Made by a program: the position numbers and the translations under genes
Shown: positions 1 through 6,762 of the stretch, piece by piece
How positions within the stretch are numbered: the stretch's first letter is position 1
How the letters are laid out: each line of letters starts with the position of its first letter
From: MFWN01 sp964594115
Lineage (GTDB): Archaea > Nanobdellota > Nanobdellia > Pacearchaeales > GW2011-AR1
Reading direction: 5' to 3'
Assembly (NCBI GenBank): GCA_964594115.1
Contig: CAZQLD010000010.1
Coordinates: 1-41,405 of the forward strand
DNA length: 41,405 bases
Notes under the pieces: model-generated
What the model was told of the DNA's origin: nothing
Seen by the model: only the letters and a program-made list of their open reading frames with translations
Databases searched by the model: none

Positions 1-54
1 ATAACAAAATGCCGTGCCCTTCTGGGCTTCCAGGTTCGATTCCTGGCGCAGGCG
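1..54 (+). tRNA. 3' part of a class II tRNA, probably tRNA-Ser (5' part outside window)
   Basis: The T arm is clear: stem CCAGG (30-34), loop TTCGATT (35-41), stem CCTGG (42-46). A long variable arm precedes it, with GCCC (16-19), loop TTCT and GGGC (24-27), which restricts the tRNA to Ser or Leu. The 3' acceptor strand is CGCAGGC (47-53), followed by G at the discriminator position. A G73 with an inferred GCC... 5' end fits archaeal tRNA-Ser better than Leu (A73). CCA is not encoded. The anticodon cannot be read. Counting back from the variable arm, positions 1-8 do not give a normal anticodon loop with U33, so the start of the window may be an intron 3' end. A T-rich stretch follows at 55-70. 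Confidence 0.72.
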
Positions 55-77
55 TTTAAATTTTTAATAAGAAATAA

Positions 78-1028
78 TCACCTTCTTTTTCTTCTGTGTT
101 TTTCTTCTCTTGGTATTGCCAAGCCATCTTTAGTATAATGGTGTGATTTTCTTTTTTTGTATATCCTGTATGCAAAAAATGCGACAACCAAAATTACAAG
201 AACTACAAAAGCTGTAAGTGCCGTTCCGTTTGTCTTTACCCCAAGCTCTTTTGCACTTCTGATGTTTAACTCTGCAATAAGCTCTTCAGAATAATCATTA
301 TTCAAGGAATCTTTATAGTTAAGGTCTAATGGAAGAGGAATCACTTCTTTTTCTGTCTTTAACCTCAGCCTGAAATCAGCTGACTCAAAATCATCTGAGT
401 CAAGGTCTCCTATATATTTTTTGCTGCTTGATATAATATCATAATCTGGAGATTCTTTTAATTCAACTGTTAAAAACTTAATATCTGCAACATCATTATT
501 AACAAAAGTTATTGTTACATCTCCGATTTCTTGTCCTTTATATAAATCAGAATCATCTATTTTTACAAAAATTTCAGGAGTGCTTCTCACAACAATAGCA
601 AAAGTATCATTGTCCTGTCTTTCAGTACCGATTTTATTTAAGTAATCTACTTTAATTGAAAGGGTATAAACTCCTTCAGAAGCTTCTGGAAGAGTAATTA
701 TATTAAACTCTAGATTTTCAGCCTCTCCTTGATTTAATACTGCTATTTTTCTCTTAGAAATATCATTTAAAAAGGCAATCTCACTTGGAAGAGTTACCTG
801 AACCCTTATATCACTTAACTCAAAATCCCCGGTATTCCTTATAGTTATTAACAATTTTCCTGGCGCTCCTGGAGAAATCTCTGAAGGAAGGGTTCCTACA
901 TTCTCAATCTTCATAACATGCCCGTATGCAAGCCTCTGCTGTCTTTCAAGGTCTAAACTTGCTGAACTAATTTGTACAACTAAGAACAAAAATACAATAA
1001 TAAAAATCACACTAATCAGTCTTTTCAT
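78..1028 (-). CDS. Secreted, C-terminally anchored CARDB/COG1361-like protein
   Basis: 316 residues. Residues 1-23 form a signal peptide (basic MKR, then a hydrophobic core). Two Ig-like beta domains follow, resembling CARDB/NPCBM-associated (NEW3) domains with the typical phrase GTLPSEISPGAPGKLLITIRNTGD at about 45-67 and a second repeat at about 150-250. A single membrane helix lies at about 270-288, followed by a Lys/Arg-rich cytoplasmic tail. Most of the protein is therefore outside the cell. It lies downstream of, and on the same strand as, an ABC exporter with MacB-like permeases, so it may be the exporter's external partner or a surface-layer-associated protein; that is inference. Two TATA-like elements at 1043-1075 suggest it can also be transcribed on its own. 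Confidence 0.75.
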   Translation of the reverse strand: MKRLISVIFIIVFLFLVVQISSASLDLERQQRLAYGHVMKIENVGTLPSEISPGAPGKLLITIRNTGDFELSDIRVQVTLPSEIAFLNDISKRKIAVLNQGEAENLEFNIITLPEASEGVYTLSIKVDYLNKIGTERQDNDTFAIVVRSTPEIFVKIDDSDLYKGQEIGDVTITFVNNDVADIKFLTVELKESPDYDIISSSKKYIGDLDSDDFESADFRLRLKTEKEVIPLPLDLNYKDSLNNDYSEELIAELNIRSAKELGVKTNGTALTAFVVLVILVVAFFAYRIYKKRKSHHYTKDGLAIPREEKHRRKRR

Positions 1029-1042
1029 CTTCCTCTTTTTTA

Positions 1043-1075
1043 CATAGTTTAAATGGTTTTTTCATTTAAAAAGGT
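1043..1075 (-). promoter_or_regulatory. Possible promoter of the CARDB-like gene
   Basis: On the minus strand two TATA-like cores (TTTAAA at 1065-1070 and at 1048-1053) precede the start codon at 1028. The distal one is at the better distance for a start site a few bases before the ATG. A purine-rich AAGAGGAAG directly precedes the ATG. Confidence 0.4.
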
Positions 1076-1113
1076 TGCGGATTATTATTCTAGGTAAAAT
1101 CTTAAGAGGGTTG

Positions 1114-1133
1114 ATAAGGGATACTTCCCTTAT
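1114..1133 (-). repeat. Perfect 8-bp hairpin at the 3' end of the permease gene
   Basis: ATAAGGGA (1114-1121), loop TACT (1122-1125), TCCCTTAT (1126-1133). It overlaps the last base of the permease stop codon. No T-tract follows on the minus strand, so it is more likely an RNA processing or stability element between the ABC genes and the CARDB-like gene than a classical terminator. Confidence 0.5.
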
Positions 1134-2350
1134 TATTCATACCTCAAAGCATCAACAGGATTTAACCCGCTTGCTTGTCTAGAAGGAAAATAACCTGAAA
1201 TTATGCCTATAATAAATCCAAAAGCTAAAGAGCCTATTAAAATTATTGGGCTCATAGATGCTTGAATTATTTCACCAACATAAAGCTGGGCAATATACTC
1301 TATTATCTTGGCAACTACAACTCCAAATAATAATCCTAAAACCCCCCCAATCAAGCCCAAAATTCCTGCTTCAATAATAAAAATACTTAATATATCTGAA
1401 TTTTTAGCTCCAATTGCTTTCATGGTTCCAATTTCCTTTCTTCTTTCTAAAACAGAGGTATACATTGTATTAGCTATCCCAATTCCGCCAACAAGAATAG
1501 AAATTGCTCCAATGCCAATAAGAAATGCCATTAAAATATTAAGAACCATTCCAAAACTCTCTAATAACTGTTCTGGAGTGCTTATTGTAAAATCTAAAGT
1601 GTCCTCATCAACTTCTCTTGCTTTCATCAATCTTCTCTCTGTCTTATCAGCAACATCTGTAACATCATAACCCTGTTTAATCTGTACCATCATAAAATCA
1701 ACCCTGTCTCCTGAGTCAAATAGCTCCTTAAAATCCTCAAATGTCATGTAAATCTGTTTGTCATCCTGAGAATTTCCTACAGACTCTAAAATCCCAACTA
1801 CATCATATTCAACATCATTTAAAAGTAATTTATCATTCACCTTTACCTCTCTTCCCATATAATTATTATGCTTATACTCACTACCTATTACAACCTTTTT
1901 TCTGTCGCCTTTTTTCAACGCTCTTCCGTCCTCTGTATCAAGATTATAAACCTCTCTAAAAACCTCCCATCCATTAATATCCTCATAAGGTATTCCTATG
2001 ACTAAATAATATTTTACTACATCTTTAAATTCAATCTTAACACTAGCAAAATTATAATAAGATACCATCTCAATCTCATTTACTTTTTCAATAACTCCAA
2101 CATCATCTAAAGTTAATTCAACATTGCTTGTCTGGCCCATTCCCATCAGTGTTCCTTTTGGCATAACAAAAAACTTATCAGTTCCTAATAACCTAAACTG
2201 CTCTTCTATGGTTTCATTTAAGCCAACAGACAAACTCAATAAAACAAAAACAGTAAAAATAGCAATAAATATTCCAACTATTGTCAGTATGCTCCTGACT
2301 TTTCTTTCTTTTAAACTCCTGTAAGCTATTCTAAAACTATCTCCTATCAT
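1133..2350 (-). CDS. ABC transporter permease, MacB/FtsX type
   Basis: 405 residues with the MacB layout: membrane helix 1 at about 20-42, a large extracytoplasmic periplasmic-core-like domain (about 50-240), then three helices of the FtsX domain (about 270-400). The conserved stretch GGIGIANTMYTSVLERRKEIGTMKAIGAK before the cytoplasmic loop is characteristic. It shares this and its overall architecture with the next gene upstream, so the two probably form a heterodimeric transmembrane unit served by the ATPase at 3581-4273. Its start overlaps the upstream stop by 4 bases (ATGA-type coupling). Mechanistically, such transporters push substrates or act on external proteins rather than importing; the substrate here is unknown. 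Confidence 0.9.
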   Translation of the reverse strand: MIGDSFRIAYRSLKERKVRSILTIVGIFIAIFTVFVLLSLSVGLNETIEEQFRLLGTDKFFVMPKGTLMGMGQTSNVELTLDDVGVIEKVNEIEMVSYYNFASVKIEFKDVVKYYLVIGIPYEDINGWEVFREVYNLDTEDGRALKKGDRKKVVIGSEYKHNNYMGREVKVNDKLLLNDVEYDVVGILESVGNSQDDKQIYMTFEDFKELFDSGDRVDFMMVQIKQGYDVTDVADKTERRLMKAREVDEDTLDFTISTPEQLLESFGMVLNILMAFLIGIGAISILVGGIGIANTMYTSVLERRKEIGTMKAIGAKNSDILSIFIIEAGILGLIGGVLGLLFGVVVAKIIEYIAQLYVGEIIQASMSPIILIGSLAFGFIIGIISGYFPSRQASGLNPVDALRYE

Positions 2351-3573
2351 TTTGCTCGAAGTGCCTCTGCAGGCTTTAATTTACTTGCCTGGATTGAAGG
2401 GATTAATCCAAAGAGAATTCCCAAACTAAAAGAGAATGATACTGCAAAAATAATAAGATAAAAAGGGCAGTTAAAACTTATAATTTCAGAGCCAAAAGCA
2501 ATATTTGCACTATAAGATACACTATAAGAAATTCCCAAACCAATTAAAACACCTATTATTCCCCCTACTAATCCCAATAAGCCTGATTCTATAAGAAATA
2601 TAGAAAGAACATCAGAATTTTTAGCTCCAACAGCTTTCATTGTTCCAATTTCTTTTGTCCTTTCGATAACAGAAGTATACATTGTATTAGCAATTCCAAT
2701 TCCGCCAACAACTAATGAAATAATAGCTATTCCAACTACCACAATATTTATAGAAATAAGAATAGTATTTACAGTTTGAATTGCCTGCAAAGGAGTTTCA
2801 ACAGAAAAATCTTCTTCTCCTTCTTTTAATCCTCTATCATTTCTTAAAGCTTTTTTTATTCTTTCTGCAGTCTCTTCTGCCATATTTGCATCTTCCAACT
2901 GGGCAACTATCATATCCATCTCATCTTCTATCTCCATAACCTCTTTTAAGTCCTCATCAAGCATCATTATTGCACCATTCATGAGAAAATTACTGCTTGA
3001 TTCTAAAATCCCGATTATTTCAAACTCTTCTCCTTCTATTTTTACTTTTTTTCCTGCAGTAAGTGTTTTCTTAAAATCATCAGTCCGAACAAAATCGCTT
3101 CCTAACATAATTTTTCCTTTATCCCCTCTTCCAAGTAATCTTCCTTCATCTGCTTCTGCTCCCATAGATTCATAAATCCATTCATATACCACTGGGTCTT
3201 CAGGTATATTTGTAATTGTTTTAAATAAAACAATTTTATTAAATTCCATTCTTGCTGTTTTTATTTGCTTAGGAATCGCTAATTTAACCCCCCGAACACT
3301 GCTTATTAATTTTAAATCATGCTCATCAAGTTTTTCAATTGCAGTACTTCCAGGAGGCCCAAAACCAGTTTCTGCATTCTGAACAGTCAAAGTATCTGTA
3401 GAAAGAGAAGCAAACTGCCCTGTAATTGCGGTTCTCAGCCCACTACCTAAACTTATTAAAGAAACAACTGCAGCAATTCCAATAAAAATCCCAATCATAG
3501 TTAGCCAGCTTCTTAATTTTCTTCTCTTTAGATTATTCAATCCTATCCTAAAGAAGTCTACCAACATTTTCAA
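2347..3573 (-). CDS. ABC transporter permease, MacB/FtsX type (second subunit)
   Basis: 408 residues, same layout as its neighbour: helix at about 20-42, a MacB-PCD-like external domain, and three C-terminal FtsX helices. The motif GGIGIANTMYTSVIERTKEIGTMKAVGAK is nearly identical to that in the other permease, whereas the external domains are much less alike, which suggests duplication followed by specialisation. It is 7 bases downstream of the ATPase stop and overlaps the next permease by 4 bases, so the three genes form one transcription unit. Confidence 0.9.
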   Translation of the reverse strand: MKMLVDFFRIGLNNLKRRKLRSWLTMIGIFIGIAAVVSLISLGSGLRTAITGQFASLSTDTLTVQNAETGFGPPGSTAIEKLDEHDLKLISSVRGVKLAIPKQIKTARMEFNKIVLFKTITNIPEDPVVYEWIYESMGAEADEGRLLGRGDKGKIMLGSDFVRTDDFKKTLTAGKKVKIEGEEFEIIGILESSSNFLMNGAIMMLDEDLKEVMEIEDEMDMIVAQLEDANMAEETAERIKKALRNDRGLKEGEEDFSVETPLQAIQTVNTILISINIVVVGIAIISLVVGGIGIANTMYTSVIERTKEIGTMKAVGAKNSDVLSIFLIESGLLGLVGGIIGVLIGLGISYSVSYSANIAFGSEIISFNCPFYLIIFAVSFSFSLGILFGLIPSIQASKLKPAEALRAK

Positions 3574-3580
3574 ATTTTTA

Positions 3581-4273
3581 TTAATTTACAATCTTTCCGT
3601 CTTTTAACTTATATATCTTATCAGCATGCTTTGCCATATCAAGATCATGAGTAACCATAATTATTGTCTTACCTTCTTCGCTTAATCTATTTAACATCTC
3701 CACTACTTCTTCCCCTCTTTTTGAATCTAAATTTCCTGTAGGTTCATCAGCTAAAATCACATCAGGATCATTTGCTAATGCCCTACAAATAGCCACTCTC
3801 TGCCTCTCTCCTCCTGACAACTCACTTGGCAGATGATTTAGTCTATTGCCAAGACCAATTTCTACCAGTAACTCTCTAGCTCTCATTTGCCTTTCTCTTA
3901 AAGGAACTCTCTGAAATACCATTGGCAACATAACATTTTCTAAGGCAGTTAAGGTTGGAACAAGATTAAAAGTCTGGAATATAAAACCCACTTTTCTCCC
4001 TCTTATCTGGGCTAATTGAGACTCATGAAGATGCTCTATATTAATTCTATCTAAAAAAATATCCCCTTTTGTAGCAATATCCAATGCTCCAACCATATTC
4101 ATCATTGTGCTTTTTCCAGAGCCAGAAGGGCCAACAATAGCAATGAAATCCCCTTGTTTTATAGCTAAATCCACCCCATCAAGAGCCTTTACAATAGACT
4201 CTCCAAGCTGATAAAACTTAAAAACCTCTCTTAACCTGATTATTTCTCCTCCTCTTTTGTTTCTTTTTCTCAT
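3581..4273 (-). CDS. ABC transporter ATP-binding protein, LolD/MacB family
   Basis: 230 residues, the usual length. Walker A GPSGSGKS is at 48-55, followed by a Q-loop in FIFQTFNL, signature LSGGERQR, Walker B VILADEPTGNLDS and H-loop VTHD. The DEPTGNLD form and the order of motifs place it in the LolD/MacB/FtsE branch that powers four-helix (type VII) transporters, which agrees with the two permeases behind it. The start at 4273 is the only ATG before the conserved beta strand; a TATA box at 4301-4308 puts transcription start about 6 bases upstream. Confidence 0.93.
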   Translation of the reverse strand: MRKRNKRGGEIIRLREVFKFYQLGESIVKALDGVDLAIKQGDFIAIVGPSGSGKSTMMNMVGALDIATKGDIFLDRINIEHLHESQLAQIRGRKVGFIFQTFNLVPTLTALENVMLPMVFQRVPLRERQMRARELLVEIGLGNRLNHLPSELSGGERQRVAICRALANDPDVILADEPTGNLDSKRGEEVVEMLNRLSEEGKTIIMVTHDLDMAKHADKIYKLKDGKIVN

Positions 4274-4300
4274 TTTTATATAATCTTAAGGAAAAAGGTG

Positions 4301-4310
4301 TTTATAAAGT
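4301..4310 (-). promoter_or_regulatory. TATA box of the ABC exporter operon
   Basis: The minus strand reads ACTTTATAAA, preceded by a purine/A-rich BRE-like stretch. Its centre is about 32 bases upstream of the ATG at 4273, giving an almost leaderless mRNA. Confidence 0.6.
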
Positions 4311-4351
4311 TTAAAGAAGGCTCATTTTTCCTGCCATCCCTTATATTTTCG

Positions 4352-4394
4352 CAACCAAAAGATTTATAAGGTATAATACACTATTATAAGGTAT
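4352..4394 (+). promoter_or_regulatory. Promoter with tandem 11-bp operator-like repeats
   Basis: BRE/TATA element ACCAAAAGATTTATAAG lies at 4354-4370, with the TATA centre 26-27 bases before the ATG at 4393, so the transcript is leaderless. TTATAAGGTAT occurs twice, at 4364-4374 and 4384-4394, exactly 20 bp apart (two helical turns). One copy overlaps the TATA box and the other the start codon, a good layout for autorepression by the ribbon-helix-helix protein encoded immediately downstream. Confidence 0.6.
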
Positions 4395-4521
4395 GGAAAG
4401 ATTAACTATTTATCCAAGCAAAAAACTGAAAAAAGAACTAGAAGAAGAAGCTGAAAAAGAAAAAAGAAGCCTGAACAACCTAATATTATTGATCTTAGAG
4501 AGGCACTACATACATCGTTAA
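4393..4521 (+). CDS. 42-residue ribbon-helix-helix (Arc/CopG-like) DNA-binding protein
   Basis: Too short for most gene finders but a complete fold. Residues 2-8 (ERLTIYP) form the DNA-contacting beta strand, followed by helix A (KKLKKELEEEAEKEK) and helix B (SLNNLILLILERHYI) after the RSLNN turn typical of Arc/CopG proteins. Such proteins dimerise through the strand and usually bind tandem or inverted repeats. The start follows a good TATA box at leaderless distance, and an 11-bp direct repeat overlaps TATA box and start codon, suggesting autoregulation. The membrane-anchored gene 76 bases downstream may be a second target. Family assignment is from the sequence pattern; the regulon is inferred. 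Confidence 0.75.
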   Translation: MERLTIYPSKKLKKELEEEAEKEKRSLNNLILLILERHYIHR

Positions 4522-4531
4522 AAAGAGCAAG

Positions 4532-4548
4532 GTTTAAATATGTTAAAC
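4532..4548 (+). promoter_or_regulatory. TATA box inside an inverted repeat
   Basis: GTTTAA (4532-4537), ATATG, TTAAAC (4543-4548) is a perfect 6-bp inverted repeat that contains the TATA core TTTAAATA (4533-4540). It would start a transcript near 4562, giving a leader of about 36 bases before the gene at 4598. Confidence 0.45.
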
Positions 4549-4597
4549 ATATAATAAAATTAACCCTTGAGGAAAGAGTTCTGAAAATCAAAGCAAG

Positions 4598-4966
4598 ATG
4601 AGAAAATATATAAGAAATTTGCTTATTGGTGCACTAACCTTGTTGATAGCTGGTGGAAGTTATTTGGGTTTAAAAGAAACTAAAAATAGAAAATTTACAG
4701 TTAGAGGAGAGCTTTTATCAGATAGAATACAAAATCTAGAAAGTTTTGGAGAGTTTTATAGGGTTTATATAAAAACTGACAACGGAAAAATAGTTACTTA
4801 CCCTATTTTAGCATCCACTAAAGAAATAAAAAATTTAAATGAGAAGCTAGTAAGTAAAGAAGAATCAGGGGGACAGGGTGATTTGGTTGCTATTAATCCA
4901 AATACTGGTATATTATCACTTGATGAAGTGGTATTAACTCCCGAACATATTAAAAAAATTGATTAA
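4598..4966 (+). CDS. Unknown membrane-anchored protein
   Basis: 122 residues, not recognised. An N-terminal basic stretch (MRKYIRN) followed by a hydrophobic segment at about 8-24 (LLIGALTLLIAGGSYLGL) makes an uncleaved signal anchor. The remaining ~95 residues are polar, beta-rich and probably external. The pattern FTVRGELLSDR...YRVYIKTDNGKIVTYPILAS looks like a small beta barrel (OB-like) module, but this is only a visual impression. It stands alone, with its own promoter and an inverted repeat at 4532-4548, directly downstream of the ribbon-helix-helix gene. Confidence 0.6.
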   Translation: MRKYIRNLLIGALTLLIAGGSYLGLKETKNRKFTVRGELLSDRIQNLESFGEFYRVYIKTDNGKIVTYPILASTKEIKNLNEKLVSKEESGGQGDLVAINPNTGILSLDEVVLTPEHIKKID

Positions 4967-5011
4967 TCTACAGAAAGTAAAAATAAGATTCTTAGTTCCT
5001 TTAATTCTAAA

Positions 5012-5028
5012 ACCAAAAGATTTAAATA
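5012..5028 (+). promoter_or_regulatory. Promoter (BRE + TATA) of the metal/redox island
   Basis: ACCAAAAGATTTAAATA: an A-rich BRE followed by TATA core TTTAAATA at 5021-5028. The first 13 bases are identical to the promoter at 4354. Transcription is expected to start near 5050, with a leader of about 36 bases before the 57-residue ORF. Confidence 0.6.
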
Positions 5029-5032
5029 GTAT

Positions 5033-5071
5033 TGAATACCTATTCATAATATAATAATGAATACTAATTCA
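5033..5071 (+). promoter_or_regulatory. Two tandem palindromic operator sites
   Basis: Site 1, TGAATACCTATTCA (5033-5046), is a perfect TGAATA-CC-TATTCA palindrome between the TATA box and the expected start point. Site 2, TGAATACTAATTCA (5058-5071), matches at 12 of 14 positions and lies 25 bp downstream. The flanking ATAAT is also repeated. In addition TATTCAT (5041-5047) pairs with ATGAATA (5057-5063). The layout is typical of a dimeric repressor acting at or after the TATA box. Confidence 0.6.
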
Positions 5072-5085
5072 TAATTATTAGTAAA

Positions 5086-5259
5086 ATGAAAAACAAAGAA
5101 AGATTAGATGAAGGAGAATTAGAAGAGATAGTTGTAGTTTTATCTCCGTTAAACTATAGATTATCAAAAATCCCAGTAGCAGGAAAAATGTATCTTAAAA
5201 TATACAAGACATTACTAAAAAACAAATTACCAGATTATCAAAATCTCATTTTTAAATAA
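5086..5259 (+). CDS. 57-residue unknown protein, first gene of the metal/redox island
   Basis: A short ORF that opens at the first ATG after the promoter at 5012-5028 and runs without interruption to TAA at 5257-5259. The protein is polar at the N-terminus (KNKERLDEGELEEI), hydrophobic in VVVLSPLNY, and basic at the C-terminus (YLKIYKTLLKNKLPDY). No Cys or His metal site, no recognised family. Its position directly behind the tandem operators, 33 bases before the next gene, makes it part of the island's transcript. It could be a real small protein or a translated leader. Confidence 0.5.
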   Translation: MKNKERLDEGELEEIVVVLSPLNYRLSKIPVAGKMYLKIYKTLLKNKLPDYQNLIFK

Positions 5260-5268
5260 ATTAAATTC

Positions 5269-5287
5269 GCCTGAAAAGGCAAGGAGG
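5269..5287 (+). promoter_or_regulatory. GAAA-capped hairpin and strong Shine-Dalgarno
   Basis: GCCT-GAAA-AGGC (5269-5280) is a four-pair hairpin with a GNRA loop. It is followed directly by AAGGAGG (AGGAGG at 5282-5287), 5 bases before the ATG at 5293. This fixes the start of the DUF5320-like gene and contrasts with the leaderless genes elsewhere in the window. Confidence 0.55.
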
Positions 5288-5292
5288 ACAAA

Positions 5293-5673
5293 ATGCCTAG
5301 AGGAGACGGAACAGGCCCTAATGGACAAGGACCAATGACTGGAAGAAGAATGGGTTATTGCGCAGGTTCTAATGCACCTGGCTTTATGAGTCCTGGATTC
5401 GGAAGAGGAATGGGCAGAGGATTTGGTAGAGGAAGAGGATTTGCATGGAGAGCAAGAATAATTCCTATACAACCAATAATTCAGTCAGAAGTTATCCAAC
5501 CACAAGTAATTCCATTTCAGCAAGTGCCCCAACAAATTCCAGCCCAACAACAAATAACGCCAGAGCAAGAAAAACAAATGCTTAAACAAGAACGAGAATA
5601 CATAGAAAATGAAATGCACTCTCTAAAACAAGAGATAATAGAAATAGAGAAAAGATTAAAAGAGCTAAAGTAA
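5293..5673 (+). CDS. DUF5320-like protein (Gly/Arg-rich N-terminus, coiled-coil C-terminus)
   Basis: 126 residues. The N-terminus PRGDGTGPNGQGPMTGRRMG is the diagnostic opening of small proteins found beside NifX/NifB-type and MinD-type Fe-S genes in anaerobic bacteria and archaea. Residues 35-55 are Gly/Arg/Phe-rich (GRGMGRGFGRGRGF), 60-95 are Gln/Pro-rich and probably disordered, and 96-126 form a charged coiled coil. There is a single Cys. Family function is unknown; the constant association with metal-cluster genes suggests a scaffold or chaperone role. The start is fixed by a strong AGGAGG 5 bases upstream. Confidence 0.75.
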   Translation: MPRGDGTGPNGQGPMTGRRMGYCAGSNAPGFMSPGFGRGMGRGFGRGRGFAWRARIIPIQPIIQSEVIQPQVIPFQQVPQQIPAQQQITPEQEKQMLKQEREYIENEMHSLKQEIIEIEKRLKELK

Positions 5674-5699
5674 TCATAATTTAAAAGGAGAAAATTAGT

Positions 5700-6752
5700 A
5701 TGAAAGAAAAAATAGCTGGAATTTCCGTATTTGTCAACTTCATTTTAGCAATAGGAAAGATTATAATAGGATTTTTAGCTGGAGCAACTTCGGTATTTGC
5801 TGAAGGAATTCATTCAGGGATGGATGTTTTATCCTCAGGAATAAGTTTTATCGGGATAAAAATATCTAAAAAACCAGTAGACAAAAAACACCCATACGGA
5901 CATTATAAATTTGAGGTTTTATCAGGGTTGATTATAACAATAATTTTATTTTTAACAGGAGCTTTTATAGTATATGATTCTTTTCGTGAATTCCAGAATC
6001 CTTCTCCGGTTAATGTTGGTTATCTTGCATTAGGAATCATGATAATTTCTGCAATAGTGAACGAAATTATGTCAAGAACAAAAATTCATTATGGAAAAAA
6101 AGAAAATTCCGTAAGCCTGCTTTCTGATGGAGTCCACTCAAGATTAGATGTTTATACTTCTATCGCAGTTCTAATTGGATTATTTCTAACAAAATATTGG
6201 ATTTATGCTGATTCTTTACTTGCATTATTAATAGGACTATACATAATTAAAGAATCTTTTTCCTTAGGAAAAGAGGCAACTGATTCATTATTAGATGTTT
6301 CAGCAGGGGAAGAAATAGACTCGCAAATAAAGGGTATAATCCAAGAACAAAACATAGAGCTTTCTGAAATAAAAACACAAAAAAAAGGCTCAGCAATAAC
6401 TGCTAATTTAAAAATAAAATTGCCAAGCAAACTAAGTGTTGAAGAATCAACTGCCATATCAAACACTTTAAAAGAAAATTTGGTTAAAAATATTGAAAAT
6501 TTAGCGTATGTTGCAATACAAATAGAAAGCCATAATGTCTCATCAGGTTACTTTAAACCGACTATTATGGGAAAAGGATTTGGATGGCAAAGAAAAGGAA
6601 GATTTAAGGATGTAATTAAAGAAGCGCAAGGAAAAGGCCCAGAAGGGTATTGCATATGTTCTAAATGTGGATATAAGCAAAAACATGAAAGAGGAATTCC
6701 CTGCTCAACCCTAAAATGCCCAAAATGCAAAATAAACTTAGCAAGAGAATAA
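5700..6752 (+). CDS. CDF-family cation efflux transporter with C-terminal Cys ribbon
   Basis: 350 residues. The six-helix CDF core has site A residues H38/D42 in TM2 (EGIHSGMD) and H146/D150 in TM5 (SDGVHSRLD), plus the canonical KKHPYGHYKFE loop (62-72). The HD-HD arrangement is that of zinc-type members, though Fe or Mn cannot be excluded. The usual cytoplasmic alpha-beta domain (about 205-285) is followed by a Gly/Arg linker and an unusual extra module at 315-350 with six Cys (318, 320, 323, 335, 340, 343) and one His. That module recurs with identical Cys spacing in the DUF134 protein two genes downstream. It probably exports metal from the cytoplasm, with the ribbon as sensor or metal donor site (inference). 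An AAGGAG lies 9 bases before the ATG. Confidence 0.9.
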   Translation: MKEKIAGISVFVNFILAIGKIIIGFLAGATSVFAEGIHSGMDVLSSGISFIGIKISKKPVDKKHPYGHYKFEVLSGLIITIILFLTGAFIVYDSFREFQNPSPVNVGYLALGIMIISAIVNEIMSRTKIHYGKKENSVSLLSDGVHSRLDVYTSIAVLIGLFLTKYWIYADSLLALLIGLYIIKESFSLGKEATDSLLDVSAGEEIDSQIKGIIQEQNIELSEIKTQKKGSAITANLKIKLPSKLSVEESTAISNTLKENLVKNIENLAYVAIQIESHNVSSGYFKPTIMGKGFGWQRKGRFKDVIKEAQGKGPEGYCICSKCGYKQKHERGIPCSTLKCPKCKINLARE

Positions 6753-6762
6753 AATAAACAAA

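Noticed and set aside
5227..5472. Ser-rich 81-residue ORF on the minus strand
   Set aside because: Antisense to the Gly/Arg-rich DUF5320-like gene, which has a strong SD and recognisable family start; the Ser/His bias is a mirror of GGA/AGA codons.
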